A stretch of 64,000 bases of DNA from assembly GCA_016858145.1 (NCBI GenBank), contig JAEHOE010000260.1, forward strand, positions 1 to 64,000, written 5' to 3'. Positions 49,369 to 61,777 of the stretch are shown here, in pieces (within the stretch, counting starts at the first letter, position 1; every line of letters starts with the position of its first letter). The notes below the pieces were generated by a model. The model did no database searches and was not told the DNA's origin. It saw only the letters and a list, made by a program, of their open reading frames with translations. The translations under genes were made by a program, and so were the position numbers. This stretch comes from Edaphochlamys debaryana (lineage: Eukaryota; Chlorophyta; Chlorophyceae; Chlamydomonadales).

Positions 49369-51907
49369 GACGCACGTTTGCGCTAAGTTACGGGAACTGC
49401 ACACACAGCCTAGGATGGAGTGGGAAGCGTCAAGGCGGCAGCAGGGCTAGCTATGTCGTGATCCTTTGTGACAGCACTACAAAGTACATAATGGCGGGCA
49501 GGTTGCGGGCACCCGCCCTCCCCCCCTCATCCGTAGCCCCCACACCCGCCCCCCACGCCCCCCACGAAACAGACTGCCCGTTACTCGCTCCGCCCACTGC
49601 TCGGTCGACCCACCCATCGCCGTGCAAGCCCCCGTTGATTGCCGCATCTTTCTTTGGGTGGGGCTGGGGGGTGGGCCGCGGGGGGCGTGTGTGTGTGTGT
49701 GACACCTCGGCCTGACGGTGCTCCAGCTCCGCGTGAACGCACCTGGGCTGGCCCCTGGGCAAGAAGCGGGCGGTGGTGGAGCCGGGGGTCACGAAGCGGG
49801 CGGCGGATGGGGTGGACCTTACAGGCGGTAGCGACTGAGGCGGTGCTGTGTTGGGGCGGTATGGGCTCAAGCGTTGAGTTGAAGGACGTGGCCACTGATG
49901 GTTTACGCTTGCGCGGCTTCCTCCTGACCCAAGCAGGAGCGGTCGGCGGCCCCCCCCAGCGCATCCCCCCAGCCCCGGAAGTCTTGAGGGGCAGGAGCAG
50001 GTTGTGCGACCTGAAAAGGGCGGGATTGCGCACGTGCTGTGTTTCCGCTTTCCGGGGTAGAAGTGGAGGGCCCTGCAGCCCAGGCACCTCCGCTGGGGGA
50101 TCGACGGCGCCGGTTGGCGCCTTGGGGTAAAGGACAAGGACGGACACCGCTCGACCATCAGCAGCGACAACGCAACGGTGCTGGCGCTGCAAGGCAGTGC
50201 CGGTCCCTGGTTGGTGGACGCCAGGAGAGGGGCAACGCAGGGCACCTACGTCCACAGTCAGTCCTATGGGGCAGTGGGGGAGGCTTGCCGGCTTCGCTTG
50301 CTGCGTGGACACACCGGTCCTCACTTCCCCCTTTCGTGCAGGAGTTGGTGGCGGGCGACTGACTTCGGGCAAGGATGTGGCGCTCACGGGTTAAGAGAAT
50401 GCACTGCAAGTAACGAGGGCACGCTCAGATCCAGACTCCCGGCCCACAGGGGCTGACGACGACCGGCTGGAGGCCACCACATGAAGCAGCAGTCTCGCTC
50501 TTTAAGTAGTCATCCGCCCGCGCACAGATTGCAGAGGAGGACAAGGGGCCCGTCACACAAGGCGGTTCCTACCGACGGTGGCAACGCACTGCACCCTCCG
50601 CCTAACCTTTCCCTCAGCGCTTGCGGCTGTGTGGTGCCCAGTGGGCCCTAGGGTGCCTCATCCTGCCTCATGGGGAGCCTGGGAGCGCTGGGAGGCGTCC
50701 AGGACGTAGGTTGTTGTACGGTGCGTCTGGTACGGTGCGCGTGTGGTTGGTTATCTTTATTCCCGGAGACGCGGGGACCGGGCAACCTCTGGGAATCATA
50801 GTGTGATGTGGCAGACAGCGGGTGGGGGACGGGGCTGAGGGACGGCACGCTGCCCGGCACGGCCGTATTGGCTTAGTTACGCACGAGTCACCACAAGCGC
50901 CGGGCGGCAGGCTGACTGCAGCTGCGCTGCTGCGGTCGAGAGGTGCAAGCCTGGTCGGCATGAAGTTGCTCTGCTGCAGAGGATGCCGAGGCTCCGGCTG
51001 TTCGGCCCATGAAAGGCGGGACAAAAGGTAACCGCTAGCTCTCCAGCGATGCGCACAACTCAGTGCCCCGCCATGGCGCTACTCAAGCCGACAAATGCTA
51101 GAACAACACGCCCTTACTCTCGCTCACTGCGCGTCAGAGCAACCCTCCCGCGATCCTCCTGGCCCGTGATATATTTCTGAATGTGCAAGCCCCACCGCTA
51201 GCGGTACAGACAGTGGTATGGACACGACGCTCCGACCCTTTAGCACTTCCATGCTCCACTCCCTCGAGAAGCTGCCCGCAGGTGGGCTCCCGGAGCACGC
51301 AAGGCCCCCACCCTAATGCACAGAAACCGCTCTCTCCAAGCCTGGGCCGTCGCCTCAGCTCTCCGTAGTCACCATATGCCGAACTAGGCAGAGGCACGTT
51401 CCCGCTGCCGGCAACTACAGGGCCGGCCTGCGCGACCGGTCTTCCCAGGCCTGCCGTTGCGCATATCAAGCGAGTCTTACGGTATACACGACACAGTTTA
51501 AATGTTGATGAAACCCCCGCTTGGCTCCCTGGAGTTAGACATTACGGGAGACAACGCGAGCACGAATAGGAAACCCCAGCAATGCCAACCACCTGTGTCA
51601 CAAGACACCACGCCCGCCCACATCGCCTGCCTTGCAGGCGCAACCAGGAAACCCCATGGCCCGCATGTCGCACGTGTTAAGACGGTACTAGTACATGTGT
51701 AGTGCGCGCAGTGCACTTTGCCAAGCACCCTGCACAGAACAATGCAATGCAATCCTCCACACCACCGGTCTCCGTCAGCAGCCCTCGCTCCACACCCACA
51801 CAGCCAGTGCAGAGCAACCCGCAAGCCTACACTCATTGCCGCTTTTCCCAGACCATGCCCAGCTGCGCCAACGCCTAACCTGCCCGCCACGCTGTTCCCT
51901 GCACCCC
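49369..51907. other. Spacer between MYND-A' and MYND-B', no gene recognised
   Basis: Near-identical to 19156-21694, including the 15-base GT run (49687-49701) and GTACTAGTAC (51685-51694). The long frames seen here have the same biased composition and no recognisable domain. Confidence 0.7.
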
Positions 51908-54904
51908 TCAGCCGCTGCGCCTTGCTCCGCTGCCGCCGCCGCCGCCCCCAGCGCCGCCCCGGCACGCCTCCCGGTGGCCCGACTGCCAGTGCGCCGTCTG
52001 GCACTCGCGGCTGCAGTACGACGCAGCGCCGCCGCAGCCCGCGCACGCCCGCAGCGGCAGGGCCGCATCGCTGTCGCCCTCCAGGTTGGCGCAGGCCGGG
52101 TTGGAGCAGCCGCCCAGGCACGCGCGGGCGGCGGCGGGCGAGGCCGGCAGCAGGGCGGCGGCGGCCTCCAAGCCAGGGAACCACGCACCGAAGCGAGCGG
52201 CCAGCGCGTGGGCCCCGGAGGCGGCGGACGCCCGTGCGCCGCCCCTGCCGCCCCGCGGCCCGCTGCCGTGCGCCCAGCGCACCAGCTGAGCCGCCAGCGC
52301 CTCCGCTGCCTCCGCCGCCGCCGCGTCCCCCCGGTTCCGGAGCTCAGCACCCAGGGACCGCAGCTGCTGCGGGCTCCATGACACTTCTGTGTCGCCTATG
52401 CGCATAACGTCCTCCGGGATCGCCGCCGCGACCGTGCAGCAAGCCTCCGCCAGGTGCGGCGGGCAGGCGATCTTCATCGTGGTAAGTGCGCTGAGCACCA
52501 TGCCCACGAGGTGCATGGGGCACAGCTCCGCAAGCCAGCCAGCGCCGCCGCCGCCCGATGACGCCCCCGCCCCTCCAGTGCCGCCGCCGCCGAGGCCGCC
52601 AGCTCCAGCAGCAGCGAGGGTGGCCCAGGGAGCTCGGGAGGTGAGGTCAACGCATGCCAGGAGGGGCAGAGTGCGGAGGCAGGCAGCGAGCAGTGCCTCG
52701 TTGATGGTACCACGCATCGCCCGTCCCACCACGTCGCCGATCAGCGGCGGCAGCCAGGCCGCCGCTGCTGCCGCCAGCATCTCCAGCAGCTGCCGCTCCG
52801 CCGGCGACAGGGCCCCTGCCCCGCCTCCGCCTCCGCCCGGCCCCGCGCCTCGCCCCTGTCGGGCTGCTGCCAGGCCCTCGAGCCAGGCCCGTCCCTCGGA
52901 CAGAAAGCTGCTCGTGAACCACAGCAGTGCGGTCGCACATGCCACGGGCTGACGATAGGGGTTCGCTGCTTTGCCTCGAGGCCCTTCCCGATGCTCCTCA
53001 CCAGCGCAGCCGCCTGCCGAGCGTCGCCCCACGCCAGCAGCGGGGCCAGCCGGGGCCAGCCCCCAGGGGTTGTCTTGATGAATGCGGCGAGGGCTTCCGC
53101 CTCGTGGCATCGAGGCATTTCCGGCTGGTTCTCGCCGGGCCCGCCCTCTAGCAGGCTGGCTGCGGCGCGGCGGACGAGGCGCTCCAGGCAGGGCAGCACG
53201 CCGCCGGCGAGCGCCGACTCCAGGCCGAGCGGCGGGGCGGGCGGCAGGGGCGCTGCGGGGAGGGGTAGGAACAGGCGTGCCTGTTACGAGCAGGTTTTGT
53301 GAGCGGGCAAGCCTTGCCTGGTGTAGCCAAGAAGCGGTCATGCTCAAGCCCATGCAATCACCCTGGCATCCCTGGCAGTTGGAACCGTAGAGCGCCGCCC
53401 GAATGCCAACACACCTGGAGACGGAGCCACCCTTGGAGCCTGCGCCAGCACGTTTGCCCCATAGTGTGCTGCGAAGAGCGCGTCGGGCAACTGTAGTTGC
53501 GGGGCCAGGGCAGCCGCCAGCCGCCACCACTCCTCGCCCAGGTCAGGGCCGCCTATCAACGACCTCAACGAGATCAGAGCACGGAGCGAGAGGCCCGCGG
53601 CCCCGTTCCACGTCAGCAGCACTCGGCAGCACCCAGAGCCCTGTTGTGCGGCCGTCAAAGCCGCTACCTCCTCCTCCTCCGTCCTTCCCGCTGACGCCTC
53701 CGCCGCGGCTTGCACCCCCACCCGAGCGGTCCGCAGTGCCAGGCCCAGGGCCGTCTCGCGGGGCAGCAGCGGCTGTGTCCCCGCTGACATGGCTTTCTCC
53801 CGCTCGGGCCACGCCAGATAGGCGACGAGGCTATCCAGCGTTTCCTCACAACGATAGGCTCCCGCACCCCGCCCCCAGTCCTCGTACAGCTCGCTCAGCC
53901 TGTCCTCCGCCTCCATCCGCACCAGGGCGGAGACACCCCGTATCACGCTGGGCTCCAGGCCGTGCGTGCCCCCGCCGTCCATGGCCGAGAGGACCGCGAT
54001 GCCATGGGCCAGGGCCGTGTAGGAGGCGCAGGGGCCGAGGACCGCGGCGCTCTCAAGGGCCGCGGGCAGTGTGCGCAGGTGAAATGTGGAGATGCTGCGG
54101 AGTATCTTTGTCATCTCGCCAACGGCCATGTCGACGTCCCTTGGCAGCAAGCCCAGGGCGTCGGGTTGGGCAGACGGCCCGGCGGCAGCGGTGTGCTCCA
54201 GGGCCCACAGCCGAAGGACAGAGGCGAGGGCGACCCACGTGTGCTCCGCCACGGCGCTCGCCCGCAGCGCCGCCGCCAGCTCCTGGGCGTAGCAGGCCGA
54301 TGCAGCCTCTGTGCTGGAGGGACTCGCACTGCCGCTGGCCGCAGTGGCCGCCAGGCGAACGCAGCCATGCACCAGGCTGACGACCCCGCTCACTACAAGT
54401 GTGACGTTCATGCGCAAGTCCGCTGATGCTTGTAGGACTGGCCCGACGCCGCCGGGAGCGGCCGCCGTCGCTGCTTGGTCTGCAAGGAGCTCCAGCTCCG
54501 CCCGAGCGTCGGAGAGACGGCCCGATAGAGCCTCGAAAGTCTGGGATAGGATTAGGCGCCGGGCAAAGTCGAGGACCGAGGGCGTGGCTGCCACCACATC
54601 AATCTGGTATCCGCAGAGGACCATTGTCGCCACATGGTATGCGCAGAGGTTGGCCGCAGCGCGCATCGCGTCAAGTTTCGCCTCGCCAGCAGCTGTGCTA
54701 CGCTGCTGCTCAGGCGAGAGACCGCTCTTTTGTCCATGCTTGCACATGCTCAGTCAGCGCATCTGCGCGCGACTTGAGGGCAGCCAGCGCGGCCGGGCTG
54801 ACCTCCGCTCCTGCCTGGTGGACCGCCTCGTCACGCGCGATGAAGTTGCGGACTTCCTGCACAGCCTCCCGAGACAACAGCGTCTGTGCTTGCTGTGCAA
54901 CCAT
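51908..54904 (-). pseudogene. MYND-B': MYND zinc-finger paralogue frameshifted in the second half
   Basis: Start ATG at 54902-54904; the B-type early stop (RSLA, 54710) is present. From the inner MCKHGQ codon at 54747 the first half is open and, unlike MYND-B in U1, in the family frame throughout (FARRLILSQTFEALSGRL, CYAQELAAALRAS, GEEWWRLAAALAPQL). Intron 53253-53414 (162 bases). In exon 2 seven bases present in U1 (22733-22739) are missing at 52945/52946, which shifts the frame after QRTPIVSP. The MYND finger is therefore still encoded, but out of frame with the upstream part. The stop of the finger frame is 51908. Confidence 0.72.
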
Positions 54905-55254
54905 CCCTGTGTGCCACGAGCTCACAAGTCTGGGTGAAGGTATCATGGGGGTGGAGCCGAGAGCGTCAACTAAGCAAAGCAAGACATCTGCGAAAGCATA
55001 ACGGATCGCAAGAGTCTTTGCGATGCACCGGCGCACCGCGCATGGGACCGCCGTAACCTACGGCTTGCCCATGGCACATCCCCTTTCCGAACTAGGCAGC
55101 CACTTAGCTTGCGCAAGGAACGTCTCGCAGGCCGTGCCTATTCCGAGTCGCCCAGACTCTCACACCCTGACGCTGGCCTGGACGCTGCCCGCAGACATAC
55201 TTCAGGCCACCAGTATGCATGCCATACACAGCTGAGGTGTAGCTGAGCGCAGCC
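54905..55254. promoter_or_regulatory. 350-bp divergent promoter region, copy 3
   Basis: Inverted repeat at 55005-55024 and CTTGCGCAAG at 55108-55117, as in copies 1 and 2. The variants near 55073 and 55168 are of the U2 type. Confidence 0.5.
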
Positions 55255-58200
55255 ATGGCTGACGTCGGCGCGGAGATTCAGCGTGTGCAGAAAGAGATCG
55301 GCAAGGTTGAAGAGGACATCCAGCAGACAGTAGCCGACCTGAAGGCGCTTGACGCCCAGCCTCAGAGCTCAGGCCTTAGTGAGGCAGAGGCAGCCCTGCT
55401 GAGCGCCAAGAGGCTGCACCTGTACCGCAGGGAGGAGCAGCTGCGCAAAGAGAAGGGGCAGCTGCGCACGAAGGAGGAGCAGCTGCGCACGAAGGAGGAG
55501 CAGCTGCGCAAAGAGAAGGAGCAGCTGCGCAAAGAGAAGGAGGAGAGCGTGGAAGGGCCTCAGCATGCCGCGGTTGTTCGGGCTACTCCGCAAGTTGCGC
55601 GGGGTAGGATGGCGTTTGGGACGGACGTTGCGCTGTGTCCCTCGCCGCCAGCTGTTTGGCAAGCAGCGTGTTAGTCAGCCGCTCCCCGTCCGCCCCTCCG
55701 CTCCTCGTGCCCCGGCGTGCCCTACCCGATGTGTCCTCCCTGACTCTGTATGTGTGCATTGCAAGTGGGCAAGCGACAGCGGCTGGCTACGACACCGGCT
55801 GCCTGCCTACTGAGTCTGCGCCTTTTGGGCATGCACGACGGGAGTCCGTGCCCTTGCGCAGGCCCCAAGCTGCGGCTCCGGCAGGACCTGGACCCGGACC
55901 TCTTCTTCTTCGAGCCGGTGGACACAGGAGGCAGCGCTGCCGCTTCCGCAAGTGCCGGCTGCAGCAGTGCGTTCTTCCTGGACCCGGAGGGCCGGCAGCA
56001 GGAGGAGCTGCAGGTCTGGCTAGGCTTCGCGGAGAAGTGGCACCGCGCGGGCCGACCCATCCCGCCCCTGTACATTAACGGGCTGGTCAAGGTGGGTGGG
56101 GTGGATATGACAGCGTGACGACGTAGGTCGTAGGAGGGCTTAGTGGACAGCTTGTTTCATGCACGAGCAGATGGCCTGGAGGAGGTCGATTAGGCGTGGG
56201 AGCTGGGCTATTCGTGTATCCTTGTCCAGTCAGCACGCACCTGAGCGACCCGGAGGAATGCTGTTAGACATCGCCATCTTGCGCCCACCTTGCGCCCGTG
56301 TCATGTGCAGACCGGCAAGTCGTACATGCTGAACCAGGTCCTGCCTGCGGTGGTCAACAGCCGGTACGGCAGCGGCGGCAGCGGCCGGCAGCACGGCGGC
56401 GGCACGGGGGCGCTTCCAGAGCCGAACGTCCTGCTCGTGGACGTCATGGACTGCAACCGCGGCAGCGGCGGCGGTGGCTTCCTCACGGGCTTCCTCCGCA
56501 AGCTGAAGCGGAGCGCCGCCAACCAGCAGCTCTACGCTGCCGCCAGCACGCCGATACCCCGCGACCGCTCCGCTGACGCCGTGGCTGACGCCATCAATGA
56601 CTTCCTGCGGCGCCTGCCACAGGACCGTCTGAACTTCCTGCTGGTCGACGAGGCGCAGAGCTTCTACCTGCTGGAACGGGCCTGTCCGCCGCGCGGCCCA
56701 ACCCTGGACGTGGACGCGGTGCTACACATGCGCCGGTGAGTTGGCAGCTGGGCAAGGGCCTGTGTACGCGCCCAGACAGCGCCTCCACAAATGTGTAAGC
56801 TGAGTCGCATAGCGGCCAACCGACACAACGGAGATAACGTCTGCGCCGTTTTTCTTGCCGCGACTGCCATGTGTGCTGCAGCATACTCAAGGGCATCCTG
56901 CTGAACAGCCCCCACTGGGTCGCCTGGGCGGTCACGGGCAGCTCCATGGGGACGCTGTGGGCCAACGTTGCGGCTACCCCGGTGAGCAAGTGGTTAAGCA
57001 GTCCTAGGACCCGGCGCGATGGTGCTATGGCCATCAACCGTCACCCCAGCCGCGACCCGGCCCTTCTCACGCTCCCTTGGAGCCTGTGCTACCCATGACT
57101 GTAGCTTCCGTACAATAGGGCCAATTGAACGCCTCTATGCTGTGCATGGCCGCAGACGAACGGCATGGCCCTGCTCTCGAGCCACTACCGCATCAACCTG
57201 AGCCCCACGATGTCCGAGGGCGTGCTGCAAGTCGGCTGGGAGCAGCTCAAGGCCCAGGACGCGAGCGCTATTCCGCTGCCAAGCGACCTGGTCTGGCGGT
57301 CGCCGCCGCATATCGCCATGCTCGCCTACCTGTGCATGCAGTGGAGCCTCACCCCCACGGCGAGCACAGCTGCAAAGCTGGTCCAGCAGACCCTGACGCA
57401 AAAGCTCATTCCCGAGGTGGGGCGGCCTGCCAGTGCATGCGCTGGCTGTGAAAGAGTGTGCTCCCTGCGCTTTGAACGTAAGGCAGCAATTGAAATGGAG
57501 CCAGCAAGATAGAAGGTTTTGACTAGCAGCTAACCCCCTTCTGCATGCCCCCACGCATGTGAATCTCTGTTCAGGTGCTGGCGGACCTACGCATTGTGCT
57601 GCAAGTGCTGGGCAGCCCTGCGTCACAGGTGGTGCTCCTGCGCCAGCTGGTGGACCCGGCGGCCGGAGTGGAGCCCCTCAAGCTCCCGCCGGCGTTCGGG
57701 GCGCTGCTGGAAAGCTACGCCACCGAGCGCGACGGCAGGCTGTACCTGGACAACCCGCTGTTCGCTCAGGTGCTGCAGGTACGTACGCCCGTACAGCAAG
57801 AGGCCGACCAGGCCCTAGAGGCTAGCTTGGTTCAGGTGCACGCCCTGGTGTCCGTCGGCTTTCCAGGCATGCGGGGTGCCGTGAGACAGATTCGACAGGG
57901 TTGCTGGGACACGGGAGACTAGACCGTGCGAGGCTAGCCCTACGTCACCTCTACTGGGGGTATTGTGTCCCGGGGGGTCAGGCGCCGGGTGTCCCCCCGG
58001 GGTGATCCAAGCCAACGGAGACCCTGGCACGACCGCCGCGCCGCTGCGACATCCTCTCAGAAGCTCCAGCTTCGTTGTCGCTGGTGACTTGTGTGTATGC
58101 GTGAGCAATGCTGAACGAGGCGCGTGACGGAAGGGCTGAGTTCGGGACCTGAACTTGCTTATGTTGCCGCCCTACACACTGGTGACTCGCCGCCACCACG

Positions 58201-59805
58201 CCACGGGCCCCGGGTTTCGCATGGGTTCCTGCCGTACCCCGGCCCCGTCCGCTTACATTCCCTCCCCGCCCTCCTTCCCGCTCTCTCTGCCCGCCGGCGG
58301 TCTGCACGTGTCTCACTTTCTCTTCCTCTTCGGCCTGCCTCCTCGGCTGTTAACGCCCTCCTGACCCATTCCCCACTTCCGCAATTCCTCGCTGGCGTGG
58401 CGCCGCCTTCGCCCCTTTCATCTCAGGTGAGCACCGCTAGTTTGCTGCAAACGCAGGGCGCGTGGGCTTGTGTTCGGGGTGTTTCTTCGGACGTCTGGAC
58501 TTTGCTCTGGGCCTCGGCGCAGCGCTGCCGCTCAATCAGTATGTCGGGTCGGGGCAGCAGCAGCCGTCTACGCGTAGCCTGGGTCTTGCTCTTTCCGCTG
58601 TTTCGGCTTTATCGGGCTAGCACACTGGTGACTCGCTACCTGTTGCCGCCCGCTCTTCCCCGCTCAGGCCGTCACCACGGAGTCTGGAGAGCTGCTGGAC
58701 TCGATCACCACCGTCCCGTCGCTCAGCTCCGCCCTGTACAGAGAGCTGGTGGCGCTCGGCGAGTGCTGCAAGGACAAGGACGTCGCCAGCGTAGGGGCCC
58801 TGCGCAGCCTCCTGCAAGACATGGCGTCTGCGCTGGAGCTCACGCCGGACGAGCTGCTGAAGGCCGACTGGTTCGTCCAGGTAAGAAGGGTGCCAGCGAG
58901 GGGTGTCGGGGCGTGCGTGGGGGGTGGGCGAGTTGGCGTACTGCGAGATTGGCGAGTCCAGAAGACCTCCTCGGAAAAGCTGGGCGGAAACTTGTCGGAA
59001 CTACCTTGCACTTAGCTTGGCGTGGCTCCATGACACCGTTTCGGCACCACAACGCACCACTGACTGACACGCCGACACGTAAGCTTGTGACGTGTTAGGA
59101 CGGCGCGTGCAGTGATTACAGTATGAACGCAGCGCTCACGAGTCACGCGTAGCGTTCCTTGCGGTGCCGAACGGGGTGGCTGTGCGAAAACAAAACCACC
59201 CGGCGCCAGCAGGGCAGGTCAACGGACGAAGGGGTCAGAGGGCGAGGCAGCAGCGCAGCACCTGTCAAATCAATTCACGCCATTCAACAGGGCCAGGCCA
59301 CTACACATGCGGCTGGCCTTTGCATTCCTGCTTCCCGTGCAGCTGCATTGCTCACGGTGCTGGTTGATCCACCTACCTGCAGGTCCGGGACCACCGCTGC
59401 AACAACCGCGGCACCAAGACCAACTTCGAGCGGGACAAGGGGGCTCAATCCGACGTCCAGGTCGGGCTTCGCTGGTACCACGTGCTGCTGCGCAACATTC
59501 TCAGCCACTCCCCCCCCCCGGAGCAGCGGGACTTCCTTCAGGCCTACCCGCCACAGCTGGCACCGTTCCACAGCAACAACCGCATCAGCCAGGCGCTGAC
59601 CAAGACGTACGAGAGCCCGGTGCCGATCAAGACGGGCGGAAGCGCCAAGCCCAAGCGCAGCAAGGCCCGGGGTGCGCCGGCCGCAGCAACGCCCGGGGCG
59701 CAGGTGCGGCCCCACGTGGCGCCCGCACGCCCCCTGGCGCTGCAGTGGGCAAAGCGGCTGGGGCGTGCCGCCGTCGTCCCGCTGCGCTACATGGGAGGGA
59801 TGTGA
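55255..59805 (+). CDS. NTPase-3: coiled-coil STAND-like P-loop protein, 734 aa
   Basis: Exons: 55255-55603, 55862-56091, 56311-56735, 56882-56981, 57156-57416, 57575-57778, 58668-58880, 59383-59805; total 2205 bases with TGA. All introns are GT-AG at the positions used in copies 1 and 2. The heptad repeat has five units, the first being RKEKGQL. Exon 2 is of the NTPase-1 type (DLDPDLFFF, GCSSAFFLD); exons 3-8 are of the NTPase-2 type (FLTGFLRKLK, SLTPTAST, RDKGAQSD), so the gene is a recombinant. Its own changes include VMDCNRGSG near 56446-56470. Walker A across intron 2, VDEAQ, TGSS and the winged-helix-like block are kept. It is probably functional. It lies 350 bases from the divergently oriented MYND-B'. 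Confidence 0.75.
55444..55548 (+). repeat. In-frame 21-bp minisatellite, 5 units, in NTPase-3
   Basis: Units read RKEKGQL, RTKEEQL, RTKEEQL, RKEKEQL, RKEKEES. Confidence 0.92.
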
Positions 59806-61777
59806 GCGTTCCTGGCCACCTGCTGTCAGGCCGTCTGAATGTGGGCCGGGCGGGGCAGGGTCGATGGCGACGCAGCGGTGATGAGGGCTGCGGGGCGACG
59901 GGGCTGTAGCGGCAGGGGGAAGGCACACAGCTAGGGTGTACTTTGCGTTCGGGCACACTGCACACTTGCTGGCGCACTTGAGAACTGCAGTAGGTGAGGC
60001 GTGAGGGGTGCTCATGCTGGCGAGGCGGCGAGATCCTATGTGTGCCAACGGACGTCCGGGCATGTGTGGCTTGCTGCCTGCGGTTGCCGGTGAGCGTCTA
60101 GCTGTCGTGCTTAGCTTACTGGGAGGCAAGCAACTTGTTGAACCTAAAGAGTGGGTTTCGGGCTTTGCTGAAGTCTTAGCTCCATTGAAGCCCAATGCTG
60201 GGCATAACGGGGCTGGTTGTTCGACAGCTATTCATCCCACATTCACGTAATAAGACCAGGGTAGTGAGGTGGTCCTGCAGGGCAGAGTTCGCGGGGGTAG
60301 TACTGGTGCCTGCACGTTGAACTTGCCTTCGGAGGCAGGGGCCAGCATTGTCGCCTGGGGTGGTTCACATGGCGACGGCTTTACGTGTGCACGGACTGCG
60401 GGAAGCGGGGGCTGGTGGCATGCTGGACAAGAGGCGGCGTCCACTCTCGTCAAGGCAGAGAAACAGGCGAAGGAAGCCTGCGCCTCGGTGGATGGAAGCT
60501 TGATCGGGTGCAAGAATGGATTGGGCTCTTGACCTCCGACTGCTCTGGCATTGCATCTGCGGTGTGCAAGGTTTTTGGGGAAGGCACGTCGAGTCCTGAA
60601 GCGGTTGGGGGGAAGGCAAATTGAGTCCTGAAGCGGGTGCAGCAGGTGTTGCCCACAGGGGGGCTGGCCTTCCAGGGTGACGCTGGTGGCCACCTGAACA
60701 TGTACTGAGGCGCATGCGGCTGTGATTGAGGACACGGCCTGTATGGGCGTTCATGTCCGAGCTGCAGTCCGGGCTTTGGTGTCGCCGCCTTGCCCCGCTT
60801 GCCGTCCCACTACCGGGGCCCGAATTGTACTCGGGAGTTGAGCTGCCGACAGCAGGGGACGGAGGGCATGGCCTCCATGCAGTGCACTCGCATGCAATGC
60901 ACCAGCAGCAGGGCTATCTAGCACTACACGGAGCGGCAGCAGATGTAGTTGGTGATGCGGCTGAGAACGGCTACGCTTGAGTAACCGGCATGCTGTTGCT
61001 GTCGACGACGTCGAGCTGTGCCGGTTACGTCTAGCAGGCTGGCACAGGTCCAATGGGATACAGGCGCGTGTAGCACTTTCTCGAGCCCTTTGAAGAAGCC
61101 CCCAGCCGTAGTTGAGCTGCCGACAGCAGGGGACGAAGCGGTGAGGAGGCTCATGCCTGTGGTGGCCCCGGTGCTTAAGGGCTCAGGTGTGTGCCCAAGG
61201 GCGCTCAACCGCAGGGGTCGCTGTGCGTTGCCTGCATGCGGCGTGGGCGCTGGCGTGGGCTCCCCATGCGGCTTGTAGGAGCTTGGGCCACTTGGCGGAG
61301 AGCCTCACTAATGCGGCGCCTGGGTCCTCGCTACAAGCCTTACAACCGGGGCCACCGGCCGGACTCTTGATGTGCCTCACGTATTACGGTACCGTAAGCC
61401 AACAATCAATGCACCCGTCTTGGCCAACCAATTTGTCATGCTCACTCTTCCCCACTCACTGACTGACCCGAGCTTGCGCTAGCGGCATCTTGCTCCCACT
61501 CAAGGGGAGCTGCATACGGTGCCGAATGCCAGGAACTCGAGGACCCCACAACATGAAGGAACAGTGAGCGCTCGGCCCACAATACCTGACAAACTGCCGT
61601 ATGGTGCCACAAGTGGCCATGGCTAGGCCTTACCGGCGACTTACAGGCGCCGCCCCCAAGCAAATGGCATCTGAGCCGTGAACAATGCTCTGCCCCACTA
61701 GGCCAACAAACAACAACGAACATTACACTGCCATACCCGCCCGACCTCATACATTCATCCGCCAGATCGTTCACCTG
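59806..61777. other. Tail of U3 and spacer of U4, no gene recognised
   Basis: The unit join is at 60756/60757. The tail is nearly identical to the U2 tail (44253-45203). The U4 spacer matches U1 and U3, with the 14-bp palindrome at 61384-61397. Confidence 0.7.
61723..61727 (-). promoter_or_regulatory. Polyadenylation signal TGTAA of MYND-A''
   Basis: TTACA on the plus strand, about 50 bases beyond the stop at 61778. Confidence 0.6.

Larger units (their letters stand above)
45204..60756. repeat. Segmental duplication unit U3 (15,553 bp), mosaic
   Basis: The left part to about 54900 matches U1. A short patch in the divergent promoter matches U2. NTPase exon 2 and intron 2 match U1 up to 56270. 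From 56424 to the end the match is to U2. U4 repeats the start of U3 at an offset of 15553 bases. Confidence 0.9.
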
